From: Desulfopila aestuarii DSM 18488 | Lineage (GTDB): Bacteria > Desulfobacterota > Desulfobulbia > Desulfobulbales > Desulfocapsaceae | Direction of reading: 5' to 3' | Assembly: GCA_945863875.1 (NCBI GenBank) | Contig: CAMBBS010000019.1 | Span: 1-64,000, forward strand | DNA length: 64,000 nucleotides | Shown here: positions 8,182 to 18,830 of the stretch, piece after piece | How positions within the stretch are numbered: position 1 is the stretch's first letter | Layout of the letters: each line of letters begins with the position of its first letter | The notes under the pieces: model-generated | Databases searched by the model: none | Told to the model about the DNA's origin: nothing | What the model saw: the letters and a program-made list of their open reading frames with translations, nothing else | Program-made: the position numbers and the translations under genes

Positions 8182-11100
8182 ATGAGTGCAGGATTTACCC
8201 ATCTTCATGTTCATTCCCAATACAGCCTGCTCGACGGAGCTATCCGCATTGCCGATCTTCTCGACAAATGTAAAGAATACGGCATGGACAGCGTGGCGAT
8301 TACCGATCACGGCGCAATGTATGGCGCACTGGAATTCTATTCAAAGGCGAAAAAGGCCGGCATAAAACCAATAGTCGGTTGTGAATTGTACATCGCCCCG
8401 GGGGATATGCGGGTTAAAAAAATAGTCGACGGCACCATCGCCTTTCACATCGTCCTTTTGGCTATGAATCACACAGGGTATCAAAACCTGATGAAACTGG
8501 CGAGTATCGCTCAATTTGAGGGATTTTATTACAAACCAAGAATAGACATGGCTCTGCTGAAAGAACACAACGCCGGTATCATAGCCATGACCGCCTGCCT
8601 GCACGGGCAAGTCCCCTATCTCATAGGCAAAAATGATATGCCCGGTGCTGAAAAAAAGGCCCGGGAACTCTACGATATTTTCGGCGATCGCCTCTACTTT
8701 GAGATTCAGGAAAACGGTATCCCCGAACAGCAGATCGTCAACAATGGCCTGAAGACTTTGGGGTCGAAAATGGGTATCAAGCTGGTCGCCACCAACGACT
8801 GTCACTATCTCAATCGAGAGGAGGCACATGCCCATGAACTGCTGCTGTGCATCCAGACCGGCAAAACGATAAACGACCCAAAGCGCTTTAGATTCTCCAC
8901 CGACGAGCTCTACTTCAAGTCTCCCGAGACGATGAAGAAAAACTTTAAACACTGTCCTGAATCGATCACCACCACCCAGGAAATCGCCGATCGCTGCAAT
9001 CTGGAAATCGACTTCGGCGACTACTATTTCCCGAATTTTCCGATCCCCGAAGGACAAAGCCTCGATTCGATGTTTAAAAACGCCTGCTGGGATGGCCTCA
9101 AAGACCGGTTTAACCAGATGCGCAAGGCCGGGACCTTCAACGCGGAGGTTGAAAAAATCTATACGGATCGACTGGCGATGGAAATCGACGTCATCATCAC
9201 CATGGGCTTTCCCGCCTATTTTTTGATCGTGGCCGATTTTATTACCTGGGCAAAAAAACAGGCGATTCCCGTTGGCCCCGGTCGAGGTTCGGGTGCCGGC
9301 AGTCTGGCCGCCTACTGCATGCTCATCACCAATATCGACCCCATCCCCTACGGGCTTATCTTCGAGCGCTTTCTCAATATCGAGCGCAAATCGATGCCTG
9401 ACTTTGATATCGATTTCTGTCAGGAACGCCGCGGGGAAGTCATCGATTATGTCCGTCAGAAATACGGCGGTGCCGCCCATGTCGCCCAGATCGTGACTTA
9501 TGGTTCGATGAAAGCCCGGGGGGTTATCCGCGATGTGGGACGTGCTCTCGATATTCCCTTTGGGGAAGTAGACAAGGTCGCCAAGCTCATCCCCGATCAG
9601 CTGAAGATGACCATCAAAAAAGCCATGGCCGAGGAACCAAAGCTCCAGGAAGCGGCCGATCACGACCCGCGCATTGCTGAACTGCTTTCCGTATCCAAGA
9701 CCCTGGAGGGTCTCGCCCGGCACACCTCAACGCACGCCGCCGGAGTCGTTGTTTCCCCCGGTCCCATGACCCAGTATCTCCCCACCTGCCGAGGAAGCAA
9801 TGAGGAGACCCTGACCCAGTACGACATGAAACATACCGAGATGACCGGCCTGATTAAGTTTGACTTTCTCGGACTGAAGACCCTGACGGTCATCGACAAG
9901 GCACTGAAACATATCAAAAAAGACATCGGCATCGATCTAGACATAGACACCATCCCCATGGATGACGCCAAGACCTTCGATCTCCTCTGCAAAGGCGATG
10001 CCCAGGGGGTTTTTCAGCTGGAGAGTTCCGGCATGCGCGAACTGCTGGTCAAGCTGGCGCCGGAGCAGTTCAGTGACCTCATCGCCCTTGTCGCCCTCTA
10101 TCGTCCCGGCCCCCTTGACTCCGGCATGGTCGACGATTTTGTCGAGACCAAACACAGGAGGAAAACCGCCAACTACCCGCTCCCGGATATCAAGCATGTT
10201 CTCGAGGAAACCTACGGCGTCATCGTCTATCAGGAACAGGTTATGAAGATAGCCAATATCCTGGCCAGTTACTCTCTCGGCGACGCCGATATCCTGCGTC
10301 GGGCCATGGGCAAAAAGATTGCCTCGGTCATGGATGAGGAGAAGGTGAAATTCATGGCCGGCGCCTTGAAAAACGGCCATCCCCAGGACAAAGCGGAATA
10401 TATCTTTGACCTCATGGCCAAGTTCGCCGGCTACGGTTTCAACAAATCCCACTCTGCCGCCTATGCCCTGGTTTCCTACCAGACGGCCTACCTGAAGGCA
10501 CACTACATGCCCCAATTCATGGCCGCCCTTCTTTCCTGCGACATGAACAACACCGATAAGGTCGTGCTCTACATCAATGAATGCAAAGAACACACTATCG
10601 AGGTGTTGCCCCCCGACATCAACGAGAGCATTAAGGATTTCAGCGTCATCAACGATAGAATTCGTTTTGGGCTGGCGGCGGTTAAAAACGTCGGGGAATC
10701 GGCTCTCGATTCGGTCATTGAAGAACGGGAAAAAAACGGCAGATATACCTCCCTGAGTGATTTCTGTAATCGGGTCGACTCCCGTCGGGTCAACAGCCGG
10801 GTCATTGAAAGCCTTATCAAGTCCGGATCTTTTGACTCCCTCGGTCACAGGCGGGCGCAATATTTTGCCATCCTCGATCAGGTAATGGAACAGGCAAAAG
10901 CGGTTCAACGCGACCTGCAAAGCGGTCAGATGTCTCTTTTTTCCGTGGCCCGCGAGGCACAGGGGCAACCAAAAATCTCCGCTCTGCCGATGCCTGACAT
11001 TCCGGAATGGGAGGAACGAAAAAGACTTGCCCACGAGAAGGAGACGGTCGGCTTCTATATAACCGGTCACCCGCTCGATATCGCCATCCATGATATCAAT

Positions 11101-11709
11101 ACGGTAACCGACTGTACGATACAGAATCTCGCCGAATGGGGCGACGACCAGCCGGTGCGGATTGGTGGCCTCATCCGCACATGCAAGAAACTAAAGAGCA
11201 AACGGGGCGATCCGATGGCTTTTCTGGCCCTGGAGGACATCTACGAATCAGTGGAAGTCGTTGTTTTTCCGGACACCTACAGCCGCTGCGAAGAAATACT
11301 CTCGTCAACGGACCCGATTATTGTACAGGGAACGGTACAAAAAGATGAGCGGGGACCAAAAATCATCGCCGACGCCATTGATTCTCTCGAGGAGGCAAGG
11401 GAAAAATACACCGAATCAGCACGGATAGTACTCGAAGCGGACAAACTGTCCAGACTGCAACTGGAGAAGGTGAAAAAGATCCTCTATCAATTCCACGGCT
11501 CCTGTCCCGTCCTGCTGACCCTCCATTTTCAAGGCCGCGGCGAGGTCGATATTGAAGTGCTCAAAGACGTGACGATCAGGCCATGCCGACAACTGACCGA
11601 GCAGATTGAAGAGGTCCTCAACTACAAGGCTATCAGCTTTTCGAAAAAACCAATAGCCCTGACACCACGAAAAAAACGTTGGGACAACCAGACAGCCAAA
11701 CCAAACTGA
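8182..11709 (+). CDS. dnaE: DNA polymerase III alpha subunit
   Basis: Main replicative polymerase subunit, 1175 residues, the normal DnaE1 size. The N-terminal PHP domain starts at once (HLHVHSQYSLLDGA, residues 7-20). The palm motif PDFDIDF, with the catalytic aspartates, is near residue 406. The finger and beta-binding regions follow (GYGFNKSHSAAYALVSY around 753-770), and an OB fold lies near 990-1080 (VRIGGLIRTC). It is two bases after a lipoprotein gene and its ribosome-binding site (AAGGA) is rather far upstream, so translation may be coupled. It converges with a zinc-ribbon gene 18 bp beyond its stop. Confidence 0.97.
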   Translation: MSAGFTHLHVHSQYSLLDGAIRIADLLDKCKEYGMDSVAITDHGAMYGALEFYSKAKKAGIKPIVGCELYIAPGDMRVKKIVDGTIAFHIVLLAMNHTGYQNLMKLASIAQFEGFYYKPRIDMALLKEHNAGIIAMTACLHGQVPYLIGKNDMPGAEKKARELYDIFGDRLYFEIQENGIPEQQIVNNGLKTLGSKMGIKLVATNDCHYLNREEAHAHELLLCIQTGKTINDPKRFRFSTDELYFKSPETMKKNFKHCPESITTTQEIADRCNLEIDFGDYYFPNFPIPEGQSLDSMFKNACWDGLKDRFNQMRKAGTFNAEVEKIYTDRLAMEIDVIITMGFPAYFLIVADFITWAKKQAIPVGPGRGSGAGSLAAYCMLITNIDPIPYGLIFERFLNIERKSMPDFDIDFCQERRGEVIDYVRQKYGGAAHVAQIVTYGSMKARGVIRDVGRALDIPFGEVDKVAKLIPDQLKMTIKKAMAEEPKLQEAADHDPRIAELLSVSKTLEGLARHTSTHAAGVVVSPGPMTQYLPTCRGSNEETLTQYDMKHTEMTGLIKFDFLGLKTLTVIDKALKHIKKDIGIDLDIDTIPMDDAKTFDLLCKGDAQGVFQLESSGMRELLVKLAPEQFSDLIALVALYRPGPLDSGMVDDFVETKHRRKTANYPLPDIKHVLEETYGVIVYQEQVMKIANILASYSLGDADILRRAMGKKIASVMDEEKVKFMAGALKNGHPQDKAEYIFDLMAKFAGYGFNKSHSAAYALVSYQTAYLKAHYMPQFMAALLSCDMNNTDKVVLYINECKEHTIEVLPPDINESIKDFSVINDRIRFGLAAVKNVGESALDSVIEEREKNGRYTSLSDFCNRVDSRRVNSRVIESLIKSGSFDSLGHRRAQYFAILDQVMEQAKAVQRDLQSGQMSLFSVAREAQGQPKISALPMPDIPEWEERKRLAHEKETVGFYITGHPLDIAIHDINTVTDCTIQNLAEWGDDQPVRIGGLIRTCKKLKSKRGDPMAFLALEDIYESVEVVVFPDTYSRCEEILSSTDPIIVQGTVQKDERGPKIIADAIDSLEEAREKYTESARIVLEADKLSRLQLEKVKKILYQFHGSCPVLLTLHFQGRGEVDIEVLKDVTIRPCRQLTEQIEEVLNYKAISFSKKPIALTPRKKRWDNQTAKPN

Positions 11710-11727
11710 TGCTGCATTCAGCGGACG

Positions 11728-12321
11728 CTACTCAAAGCAGAGACCGCACTCCGGACAGGCGCCAACTGTAGGGGAAAACCGGCAACCGCAGGCCGGACAG
11801 ACAGTCTCTGCGGCAAGTTGGTCAAACACCGCGGTCGCATGCATCAGATCATGGCTGTCGAGGGCTGTGCTTTTGATAAAGTCCCTGGCGAGAACCTCCA
11901 TGGCCAGGGGCAGATCTTCCTTTTTGATCTGCAGATACAGCTCAGGACCACAGCATCCCTTACCACAGCCCCCTTCGTCGCCGGCCAAAAGCGCCGGTAC
12001 CCGCTCTTGTGCAAGCACTCTCTGCAAGGTTTTCATATCCTTGAGAGGACCCTTGCGAATATTGACCAGTTCATCCGTCGGCAGAATCTGCATGGATCTT
12101 TTCGCCAGGGCCTGTTTTTTTTCCCGCACCTGTGCCAGTTTGTCCCTGCCGTTGATAAGAGGAACGTCACAGGTCGCGCAGTGCTTGATATCGGCGCGGT
12201 ACTCAGCCTTGCACAAGGGGCAGTAGTTCATTTCCTGATCAATGCCATCAACGATGACCGGCTGTTCAGCTTGAGGCCGGCTGCTTTTTTCGGACTTTTT
12301 GCCGAAAAATTTCAAAAACAT
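11728..12321 (-). CDS. Zinc-ribbon protein of unknown function
   Basis: The 197-residue protein has a CPLC...CATC zinc ribbon at about 34-52 and a second one at the C-terminus (CPACGC...CPECG). Between them are a basic helix and a segment with a Gly/Cys cluster (GGCGKGCCG, about 118-126) in a domain resembling the DUF2007-type signal-transducing fold. The gene has a GGAG site and follows hslU by 29 bp, so it is probably the last gene of the xerC-hslV-hslU operon. The partner is unknown; recognition of HslUV substrates is only a guess. Confidence 0.65.
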   Translation of the reverse strand: MFLKFFGKKSEKSSRPQAEQPVIVDGIDQEMNYCPLCKAEYRADIKHCATCDVPLINGRDKLAQVREKKQALAKRSMQILPTDELVNIRKGPLKDMKTLQRVLAQERVPALLAGDEGGCGKGCCGPELYLQIKKEDLPLAMEVLARDFIKSTALDSHDLMHATAVFDQLAAETVCPACGCRFSPTVGACPECGLCFE

Positions 12322-12350
12322 TCTTTTTTCTCCACATGCAGTAAGTGCAG

Positions 12351-13754
12351 CTACAGAATATATCGACTCAAGTCCTGATCTTTGACGATCTCGTTCAGCC
12401 GTTCCTTAACGTACTCGGCGGTAACGATAAAGGTTTCATTTTCCCGCTCGGAGGCATCAAAAGACAGCACATCAAGAACCCTCTCCAGCACCGTGTGCAG
12501 TCGCCGGGCACCTATCTCCTCGGTCCTCTCGTTGACCTCGACAGCGATTGCGGCGATGGTGTCGATGGCATCATCTTCGAATATCAGTTCAACCCCTTCC
12601 GTCTTCATAAGCGCCACATACTGCTTGATCAGAGCGTTCTCCGGTTCGGTGAGGATACGAACGAACTCTTCCTTGCCAAGGGAATGCAATTCGACCCGAA
12701 TGGGAAAACGGCCCTGCAGCTCGGGGATGAGATCGGAGGGTTTACTCATATGGAAGGCGCCGCTGGCAATAAACAGGATATGGTCAGTTTTCACCATGCC
12801 GTGCTTGGTGGAAACCGTCGCCCCCTCGACGATCGGCAGCAGGTCGCGCTGCACTCCCTCACGGGAGACCTCGGGACCATGGCCGCCACCGCCGCGGGTG
12901 GCCACCTTGTCGATTTCGTCAAGGAAAATAATGCCCGATTCCTCCGTTCGCCGCAGCGCCTCCTTGATGACATTATCCATGTCGATCAGTTTTTCCATCT
13001 CTTCTTTTTTGATGGCCTCCTTGGCCTCCGGTACCTTCATTTTCCGATTCTTTTTCTTTCTTGGAAAAAGTTTACCAAAGGCATCCTGCAGATTGGACTG
13101 CATATCTTCCATGCCGGAGGTGGTCATGATCTCGACCATGGGCATCGATTTCGATTCACTGACAGCCACTTCCAGTTCGCGATCATCCAACCTGCCATCT
13201 CGCAACATCTGCCTGAATTTCTCTCTGGTCGAACTCAATTCGGTCGTTTCCGTTCGAATGGGCAGATCAGGATTTTGAATGGTGAAGGAATGGGAGTGAT
13301 CCGGACCGGACGTCACAACGGAGCCGGGCCGAGGGGGCAGCAGCAGATCAAGAATCTTGTCTTCCGCGTTTGCTTCAGCCACTCCTTCGATGCGATTCTT
13401 TTCCTCATCTTTTACCATATTTACTGCAAGATCAACGAGATCACGGACCATCGACTCAACATCCCGACCGACATAGCCTACCTCGGTATACTTCGATGCC
13501 TCAACCTTGATAAAAGGGGATTGGGCCAGGGCGGCCAGTCGGCGGGCAATTTCCGTCTTGCCGACGCCGGTTGGGCCGATCATAATGATATTTTTCGGGG
13601 CAATCTCTTCGCGCAGGGGAGATTCGACCTGCCGACGCCGCCACCGGTTACGCAGCGCAATCGCCACGGAGCGTTTCGCATCGGCCTGGCCGACGATATA
13701 TTTATCGAGTTCCAGCAGGATTTCTTTTGGAGTCAGGGACTGATTCGAGATCAT
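12351..13754 (-). CDS. hslU: HslU, ATPase subunit of the HslUV protease
   Basis: AAA+ unfoldase that feeds substrates to the HslV peptidase. The 467-residue protein begins with the conserved [17 protein letters not shown]. Walker A is GPTGVGKT (60-67), Walker B is IIFLDEID near 275, and the intermediate I domain lies between them. The C-terminus DLSRYIL is the tail that inserts into HslV. Its ATG overlaps the hslV stop (ATGA), so translation is coupled. Confidence 0.97.
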   Translation of the reverse strand: MISNQSLTPKEILLELDKYIVGQADAKRSVAIALRNRWRRRQVESPLREEIAPKNIIMIGPTGVGKTEIARRLAALAQSPFIKVEASKYTEVGYVGRDVESMVRDLVDLAVNMVKDEEKNRIEGVAEANAEDKILDLLLPPRPGSVVTSGPDHSHSFTIQNPDLPIRTETTELSSTREKFRQMLRDGRLDDRELEVAVSESKSMPMVEIMTTSGMEDMQSNLQDAFGKLFPRKKKNRKMKVPEAKEAIKKEEMEKLIDMDNVIKEALRRTEESGIIFLDEIDKVATRGGGGHGPEVSREGVQRDLLPIVEGATVSTKHGMVKTDHILFIASGAFHMSKPSDLIPELQGRFPIRVELHSLGKEEFVRILTEPENALIKQYVALMKTEGVELIFEDDAIDTIAAIAVEVNERTEEIGARRLHTVLERVLDVLSFDASERENETFIVTAEYVKERLNEIVKDQDLSRYIL

Positions 13755-14281
13755 ATTTTTTCGACGATGATTGAATTATTGGTAAAGACACAGATACTGG
13801 CCGCAATCTCCATTGCTTCTTGGCAGATGGACGGGGCATCAAGATCACTATGGGCAACAAGGGCAAGTGCTGCCGCCAGGGCATAGGGACCACCTGAACC
13901 TATTGCCAGTACCCCTTTATCCGCTTCAATGACATCACCGGTTCCGGAGAGGAGCAGTGAGTGTTCTTCATCGACGGCGATGAGCATGGCCTCCAGCCTC
14001 CTGAGAAATTTATCCGTCCGCCATTCCTTGGCCAGTTCGACGGACGCGCGCATCAGGTTGCCGTGATACTGCTCAAGTTTCTGTTCAAGCTTGTCATAGA
14101 GGGTGAAGGCATCGGCAGTGGCGCCGGCAAACCCGGTTATGACCTTGTCATGATACAGCCGCCGTACCTTACGGGCCTGATGTTTCATAACGGTATTGCC
14201 AAGTGACACCTGCCCGTCTCCGGCCAGGGCAACCTGCCCTTTATGGCGTACCGCCAGTATTGTTGTTGATCGTATTTTCAT
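13751..14281 (-). CDS. hslV: HslV, peptidase subunit of the HslUV protease
   Basis: N-terminal nucleophile threonine peptidase of the proteasome type, 176 residues. The [19 protein letters not shown] signature is present. The threonine pair is at residues 6-7, so a short leader MKIRS must be removed to expose the catalytic Thr, unlike E. coli, where the Thr follows the initiator Met. It overlaps hslU by 4 bp and lies 54 bp downstream of xerC, the common xerC-hslV-hslU order. Confidence 0.96.
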   Translation of the reverse strand: MKIRSTTILAVRHKGQVALAGDGQVSLGNTVMKHQARKVRRLYHDKVITGFAGATADAFTLYDKLEQKLEQYHGNLMRASVELAKEWRTDKFLRRLEAMLIAVDEEHSLLLSGTGDVIEADKGVLAIGSGGPYALAAALALVAHSDLDAPSICQEAMEIAASICVFTNNSIIVEKI

Positions 14282-14335
14282 TCGAACACTTTGTGGTAAA
14301 TGGTTTCCGGAGCGACAAAATTTGTCCCTGTCCGG

Positions 14336-15295
14336 TTATTTTATTTCTTCTATCGATAACGGATGGGATTTATCATAGACATCCGCCAGGTGATCCAGAG
14401 TCAGATGGGTATAGCGCTGGGTGGTTGACAGGCTGGCATGGCCGAGTAACTCCTGAACGGATCGAAGATCCGCACCCATTTCCAAAAGGTGGGTGGCAAA
14501 AGAGTGGCGCAGGGCGTGGGGCGTAACCGTTTGGGTTATGCCCGCCTGTTCTCCGTAGGCCTTGACCAGCCGCTCAACACTGCGGCTGGACAGGCGACTT
14601 CCCCTGCCGTTCAGAAACAGGGCTTCTTTCTCAACCGCCCGTCCCCTTCCGGCCCGTTGCTCTATCAACTGCAGGCGCTGGGGCAGCCAGGCACGCACCG
14701 CCTCGATGGCGGGGCGACCGACCGGCACCAACCGCTCCTTCTTTCCTTTGCCCCGTACCGTAAGCACTCCCTCGGCAAAATCAAGATCGACAAGGGTCCT
14801 TGACACCAGCTCGGAAACCCGCATTCCGGTGGAATACAGGAGCTCAAGAATGGCCCGGTCCCGTAATGCATAGGTATCTTTTTCGCCGGGGGCCTCCAAC
14901 AGAGCAAAGGTCTCGTCCACCGTAAGAAAAACAGGAATAAACCTGCCGATTTTAGGACCGACAATTCCGGCAAGGGGATCACTGTTCAGTAATTTTCGAC
15001 GTTGGGCAAATCGAAAAAATGACCGCAGAGCGGAAATCTTTCTGGCAACGGTGGCCGCACTGTTTCGTCCGTGCAGGCTGACGATAAATTTCCGGACATC
15101 AGCTGAACTTATGTCATCGGGAGAAACATTCGGTGCAGTTTGGTCTTGTTGCGGACCTTTTTTGCCTCGTTTACCAATGTTATTTCTATTGTTTTGAAAT
15201 TCCAGCAGATCTCTTTGATAGCCACTGACCGTATGCGCTGAATATCCTTTTTCGGTGGCCAGCCACCTTGTAAACATTTCAATAGATTTTATCAT
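14336..15295 (-). CDS. xerC: Tyrosine recombinase XerC
   Basis: Site-specific recombinase that resolves chromosome dimers at dif with XerD. The 319-residue protein has the N-terminal SAM-like DNA-binding domain and a C-terminal catalytic domain with R159 (TGMRVSEL), H260-R263 (HALRHSFATHLL), H286 and nucleophile Y295. The N-terminal domain has an extra basic, low-complexity insertion at about 36-58, longer than in most XerC proteins. Position upstream of hslVU is the conserved arrangement, which favours XerC over a mobile-element integrase. Confidence 0.92.
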   Translation of the reverse strand: MIKSIEMFTRWLATEKGYSAHTVSGYQRDLLEFQNNRNNIGKRGKKGPQQDQTAPNVSPDDISSADVRKFIVSLHGRNSAATVARKISALRSFFRFAQRRKLLNSDPLAGIVGPKIGRFIPVFLTVDETFALLEAPGEKDTYALRDRAILELLYSTGMRVSELVSRTLVDLDFAEGVLTVRGKGKKERLVPVGRPAIEAVRAWLPQRLQLIEQRAGRGRAVEKEALFLNGRGSRLSSRSVERLVKAYGEQAGITQTVTPHALRHSFATHLLEMGADLRSVQELLGHASLSTTQRYTHLTLDHLADVYDKSHPLSIEEIK

Positions 15296-15514
15296 TTAAC
15301 ACTAGTTCTTGTAAAAGTATCGCCACGGGGAGCGTGTCAAGGTAGAGGCTTTGTCTATTGTATTCCGCTCGACTTCCAGACATAGACCGAATATATACAA
15401 TGCTTTTTTCTTTATTTTATGCTTTGTTTGTGCAGTTATTCTGCAATGTGATTCGCTCAATTTGATCTGCTGTAGTTGTAGTCTGAAACAGAGAACGAGG
15501 CAACTTTCTTTTAT

Positions 15515-15784
15515 TTGAAAAACGTGCAACCTATTATGGCTAAAAAAACCTTTGAATCCGCCCTTTCCCGGCTGGAACAGATTACCGAAGAACTTGAAGA
15601 CGGTGAGCTGAGCCTTGAAAACAGCTTAAAAAAATTTGACGAGGGAATCAAACTTGCCGGTTTTTGCACGGAGCAGCTTTCCGAAGCGCGGGCAAAGGTT
15701 GAAATATTGCTTGAAAAAGACGGCAAACTTGAAGCCATTCCTTTTGACGGACAAGAAATTGGACATACAGATCTATCTGAGTGA
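15515..15784 (+). CDS. xseB: Exodeoxyribonuclease VII small subunit
   Basis: Small helical subunit of ExoVII, which degrades single-stranded DNA. The family signature is complete: [35 protein letters not shown] split across two helices. The frame opens with TTG at 15515; ATG at 15536 would give 82 residues starting MAKKTFE and fits family length better, though neither has a strong ribosome-binding site. The 3' end overlaps ispA. No xseA is in the window. Confidence 0.92.
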   Translation: MKNVQPIMAKKTFESALSRLEQITEELEDGELSLENSLKKFDEGIKLAGFCTEQLSEARAKVEILLEKDGKLEAIPFDGQEIGHTDLSE

Positions 15785-16655
15785 AAAGCGCAGAGTAGTA
15801 GAAGACGCTCTGGAGAAGTTGATGTTACAGGCGGTTGCACCGTTTGAGCAGCATATTGAGGCGATGCGCTACAGTCTTTTCGCCGGCGGCAAACGAGTCC
15901 GGCCGATACTCTGTCTCGCCACCGGGGAGGCTGTGGCCAAGTCGTCGGATACGGAGAAAAACCTGCTGCCGATTGCCTGTGCCCTGGAGTGTATTCACAC
16001 CTACTCCCTGGTCCACGACGACCTGCCGGCAATGGACGATGATGATCTGCGCCGGGGAAAACCGACAAACCATACCCTCTTTGGCGAGGCCGGGGCAATC
16101 CTCGCCGGCGACGGTTTGCTTACCTGGGCCTTTGATCTGCTGAGCTCTCCGGATGCCGGCACACTGACACCTCTCGAGCGGCTGAAGATCATTCACATCA
16201 TCGCCAGAGCTGCCGGACCACAGGGAATGGTCGGCGGTCAGGCACTTGACATTGCTTGTGAAAACACTTCTTTTCCTTTTGAAACGCTGCAAACCATCCA
16301 TAAGAACAAGACCGGTGTCCTGATTACCTGCTCTGTACACGCCGGAGCAATCGGCGCAGGCGCCTCACCGGAACAGACGGAAAAACTCATTGCCTATGGC
16401 AACAACATAGGCCTTGCCTTCCAGATAGTCGATGATCTGCTCAATGCAACGTCAACCACCGAACAGCTCGGCAAGGCGGCAGGCTCAGACGCCAGCCGGG
16501 GCAAAGCGACCTACCCTGCTTTCTTTGGTATAGAAAAAACACGGATAAAAGCACAAGAAGCGGTGAAGAGAGCTATCGACGCCTTGAGTGAATTTAGTGA
16601 AAATGCCGACCCTCTGCGAGCCATCGCTGAATATATTTATACCAGGAGTCATTGA
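15759..16655 (+). CDS. ispA: Polyprenyl (farnesyl/geranyl) diphosphate synthase
   Basis: Condenses isopentenyl diphosphate with allylic diphosphates. Both aspartate-rich motifs are present: [10 protein letters not shown] after LVH, and DDLLN in the second half (QIVDDLL). GGKRVRP and the KTG motif are also clear. The open frame extends upstream to 15636, but that part is only xseB read in another frame; the TTG at 15759 gives the normal N-terminus ([17 protein letters not shown]) and overlaps xseB by 26 bp. The length of about 298 residues fits IspA. xseB-ispA-dxs is a widespread operon. Confidence 0.93.
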   Translation: MDIQIYLSEKRRVVEDALEKLMLQAVAPFEQHIEAMRYSLFAGGKRVRPILCLATGEAVAKSSDTEKNLLPIACALECIHTYSLVHDDLPAMDDDDLRRGKPTNHTLFGEAGAILAGDGLLTWAFDLLSSPDAGTLTPLERLKIIHIIARAAGPQGMVGGQALDIACENTSFPFETLQTIHKNKTGVLITCSVHAGAIGAGASPEQTEKLIAYGNNIGLAFQIVDDLLNATSTTEQLGKAAGSDASRGKATYPAFFGIEKTRIKAQEAVKRAIDALSEFSENADPLRAIAEYIYTRSH

Positions 16656-16805
16656 TTACTAATCCATCTTTTTTGCGTATTGAGAGCTTCAGGGCTCATG
16701 AAGGCGCCGGAAACGGCCAATACCAGCCACAGTAAAATACTACTCGACCATAGCCGGTAAGATGATTTTATATTTATCCTGACTTCATTTCCGGCCACTG
16801 TCTTA

Positions 16806-18722
16806 ATGAAAGAAGCTATGTCAACACCACTACCTACCATCCAGACAACCTTGCTGGAACAGATACATTCGCCTGCCGATATCCGACATCTGTCTATTGA
16901 AAAACTTGAAGAACTGGCCCAGGATATCCGCGACACTATAGTGCAGACAGTGTCACGAACAGGGGGCCATCTGGCGCCAAGCCTTGGTGTTGTAGAACTT
17001 ACCATCGCTCTCCACTATGTCTTTGACACCCCCAATGATAAGCTCATCTGGGACGTGGGGCATCAATCCTATGCCCATAAAATCCTCACCGGCAGGCAAA
17101 AAATGTTTGCCACACTTCGCCAGTACAAAGGGATGAGCGGCTTTCCGAAATTAAAAGAAAGCATCTACGATGCCTTTGAAACCGGACACAGCTCCACTTC
17201 GATCTCCGCCGCTTTAGGGATCACTCTGGCCAAAAATCTAAAAAAGGATACCCACCGTGCAATTGCCGTCATCGGCGACGGTTCGATGACCGCCGGTTTG
17301 GCCTTTGAGGCACTGAACCATGCCGGACATCTTGATAAGGACCTCATTGTCATACTCAATGATAACGAAATGTCCATTTCACCAAATGTCGGTGCTCTTT
17401 CCAGTTTTTTAAGCCGTAAGCTCACCGGAAAAACCATGAGCCGCGTCAAGGCGCATCTGGTCGAGAAGCTGCAGATATCCGATGTCGGAGAAAATATTTT
17501 AAATATTCTCCGCAAGAGCGAGGAAAGCTTCAAAAGCTTCTTTACCCCAGGCATGCTCTTTGAGGCCTTTAAATTTGACTATGTCGGTCCCATTGACGGC
17601 CATAATCTGGAAGACCTGCTGGAGACGCTGGAAACAGTTCGTGACACCTCCCACGGTCCAATGCTCATACATGTGCTGACCAAGAAAGGCAAAGGATACG
17701 AACCGGCCGAAAAAGATCCTGACATCTTTCACGGTATCGGTCCTTTTGATATTGTCAGCGGCAAACCTCACTCCTCGAACGGGGCGCCGACCTATACCAA
17801 GATCTTCGGTGATACAATGACCGAACTGGCCGGAAAAGATAAAAGGATTGTCGCAATTTCCGCGGCCATGGTTTCCGGCACCGGTCTGAAAAAATTTGCC
17901 GCGGAGTTTCCCGATCGCTTTTTCGATGTCGGCATCGCCGAGCAGCATGCGGTGACCTTTGCCGCCGGCCTGGCGGTTGAAGGATTACGACCGGTCGTTG
18001 CCGTGTATTCAACCTTTTTTCAACGGGCGCTGGATCAGATAATCCATGACATCTGCATTCCCAATTTGCCGATTACCCTGGCCATCGACCGGGCAGGGGT
18101 GGTCGGGGACGACGGCCCGACACACCATGGAGTTTTTGATATATCGTTTCTCCGCTTCATCCCCAACATCGTCATCATGGCCCCCAAGGATGAAGATGAG
18201 CTGCGGCATATGCTCTATACGTCCATTTACCACGACGGCCCTTCTGTCGTCAGATATCCGCGGGGAGGTGGTTACGACGTGCCACTCGCAGCCAGCCTGC
18301 ACAAGCTGGACCTCGGTAAAGGAGAATTACTGCAACCAGGTGACGATATCCTTTTGCTGCCGGTGGGCAACAGGGTTTATCCTGCTCTGGAGGCCGCCAA
18401 AGGTCTGGCAAAGGTCGGCATTCAAGCTGCCGTTATCAATCCTCGTTTTATCAAACCACTGGACGCCGAGCTCATCTGCCAGTGGGCCGGCCAGACCAAA
18501 CGGGTCGTGACCATTGAGGACAATGCCCGGCAAGGTGGTTTCGGCAGCTCCATACTTGAGCTCTTCAGCCGGCGCGGATTGTCCTCCGTGCAAACCTGCC
18601 TCCTCGGTCATCCGGACCATTTTGTCGAACATGGTCCGCAAAAGACCTTGTGGAAGAATAGTTTCATCGACACGCCGGCGATTATTCGGGCAGCCATCAA
18701 ATTAATGGGTAGAGAAAACTAA
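16806..18722 (+). CDS. dxs: 1-deoxy-D-xylulose-5-phosphate synthase
   Basis: Thiamine-dependent first enzyme of the MEP isoprenoid pathway, joining pyruvate and glyceraldehyde 3-phosphate. The 638-residue protein shows WDVGHQSYAHKILTGR, the ThDP motif GDGSMTAG...LNDNEMSI, and the transketolase-like half with DRAGVVGDDGPTHHG. A second ATG at 16818 (MSTPLP) has a slightly better upstream sequence and may be the real start. It follows ispA after 150 bp with no terminator in between. ispE of the same pathway lies at 57-58 kb. Confidence 0.97.
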   Translation: MKEAMSTPLPTIQTTLLEQIHSPADIRHLSIEKLEELAQDIRDTIVQTVSRTGGHLAPSLGVVELTIALHYVFDTPNDKLIWDVGHQSYAHKILTGRQKMFATLRQYKGMSGFPKLKESIYDAFETGHSSTSISAALGITLAKNLKKDTHRAIAVIGDGSMTAGLAFEALNHAGHLDKDLIVILNDNEMSISPNVGALSSFLSRKLTGKTMSRVKAHLVEKLQISDVGENILNILRKSEESFKSFFTPGMLFEAFKFDYVGPIDGHNLEDLLETLETVRDTSHGPMLIHVLTKKGKGYEPAEKDPDIFHGIGPFDIVSGKPHSSNGAPTYTKIFGDTMTELAGKDKRIVAISAAMVSGTGLKKFAAEFPDRFFDVGIAEQHAVTFAAGLAVEGLRPVVAVYSTFFQRALDQIIHDICIPNLPITLAIDRAGVVGDDGPTHHGVFDISFLRFIPNIVIMAPKDEDELRHMLYTSIYHDGPSVVRYPRGGGYDVPLAASLHKLDLGKGELLQPGDDILLLPVGNRVYPALEAAKGLAKVGIQAAVINPRFIKPLDAELICQWAGQTKRVVTIEDNARQGGFGSSILELFSRRGLSSVQTCLLGHPDHFVEHGPQKTLWKNSFIDTPAIIRAAIKLMGREN

Positions 18723-18775
18723 CCCCGGCAAACGGAAAACACGCGGGGATTCTCTACAAAAAGAGCGCCAACAGA

Positions 18776-18808
18776 AATACCGGTTCCTGTAACGGAGCCG
18801 GTATTTTT
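18776..18808. terminator. Bidirectional terminator between dxs and the epimerase gene
   Basis: A 12-bp stem with one G-T wobble (18776-18787 with 18794-18805) around a six-base loop. The A/T-rich ends give a T run on the plus strand, so it can end dxs transcription; it lies between two convergent genes and may serve both. Confidence 0.75.
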
Positions 18809-18830
18809 ACCCGGTCACCCCGGCGATCTT

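Noticed and set aside
8341-9723. 460-codon frame antisense to dnaE
   Set aside because: It lies fully inside a certain gene, and its amino-acid pattern is a mirror of GC-rich codon use.
12345-13886. 513-codon frame antisense to hslU
   Set aside because: Shadow of hslU on the other strand; no recognisable protein motif.
14336-15295. XerC gene as integrase of a mobile element
   Set aside because: It is in the conserved xerC-hslV-hslU order, with no attachment repeats, phage genes or adjacent tRNA.
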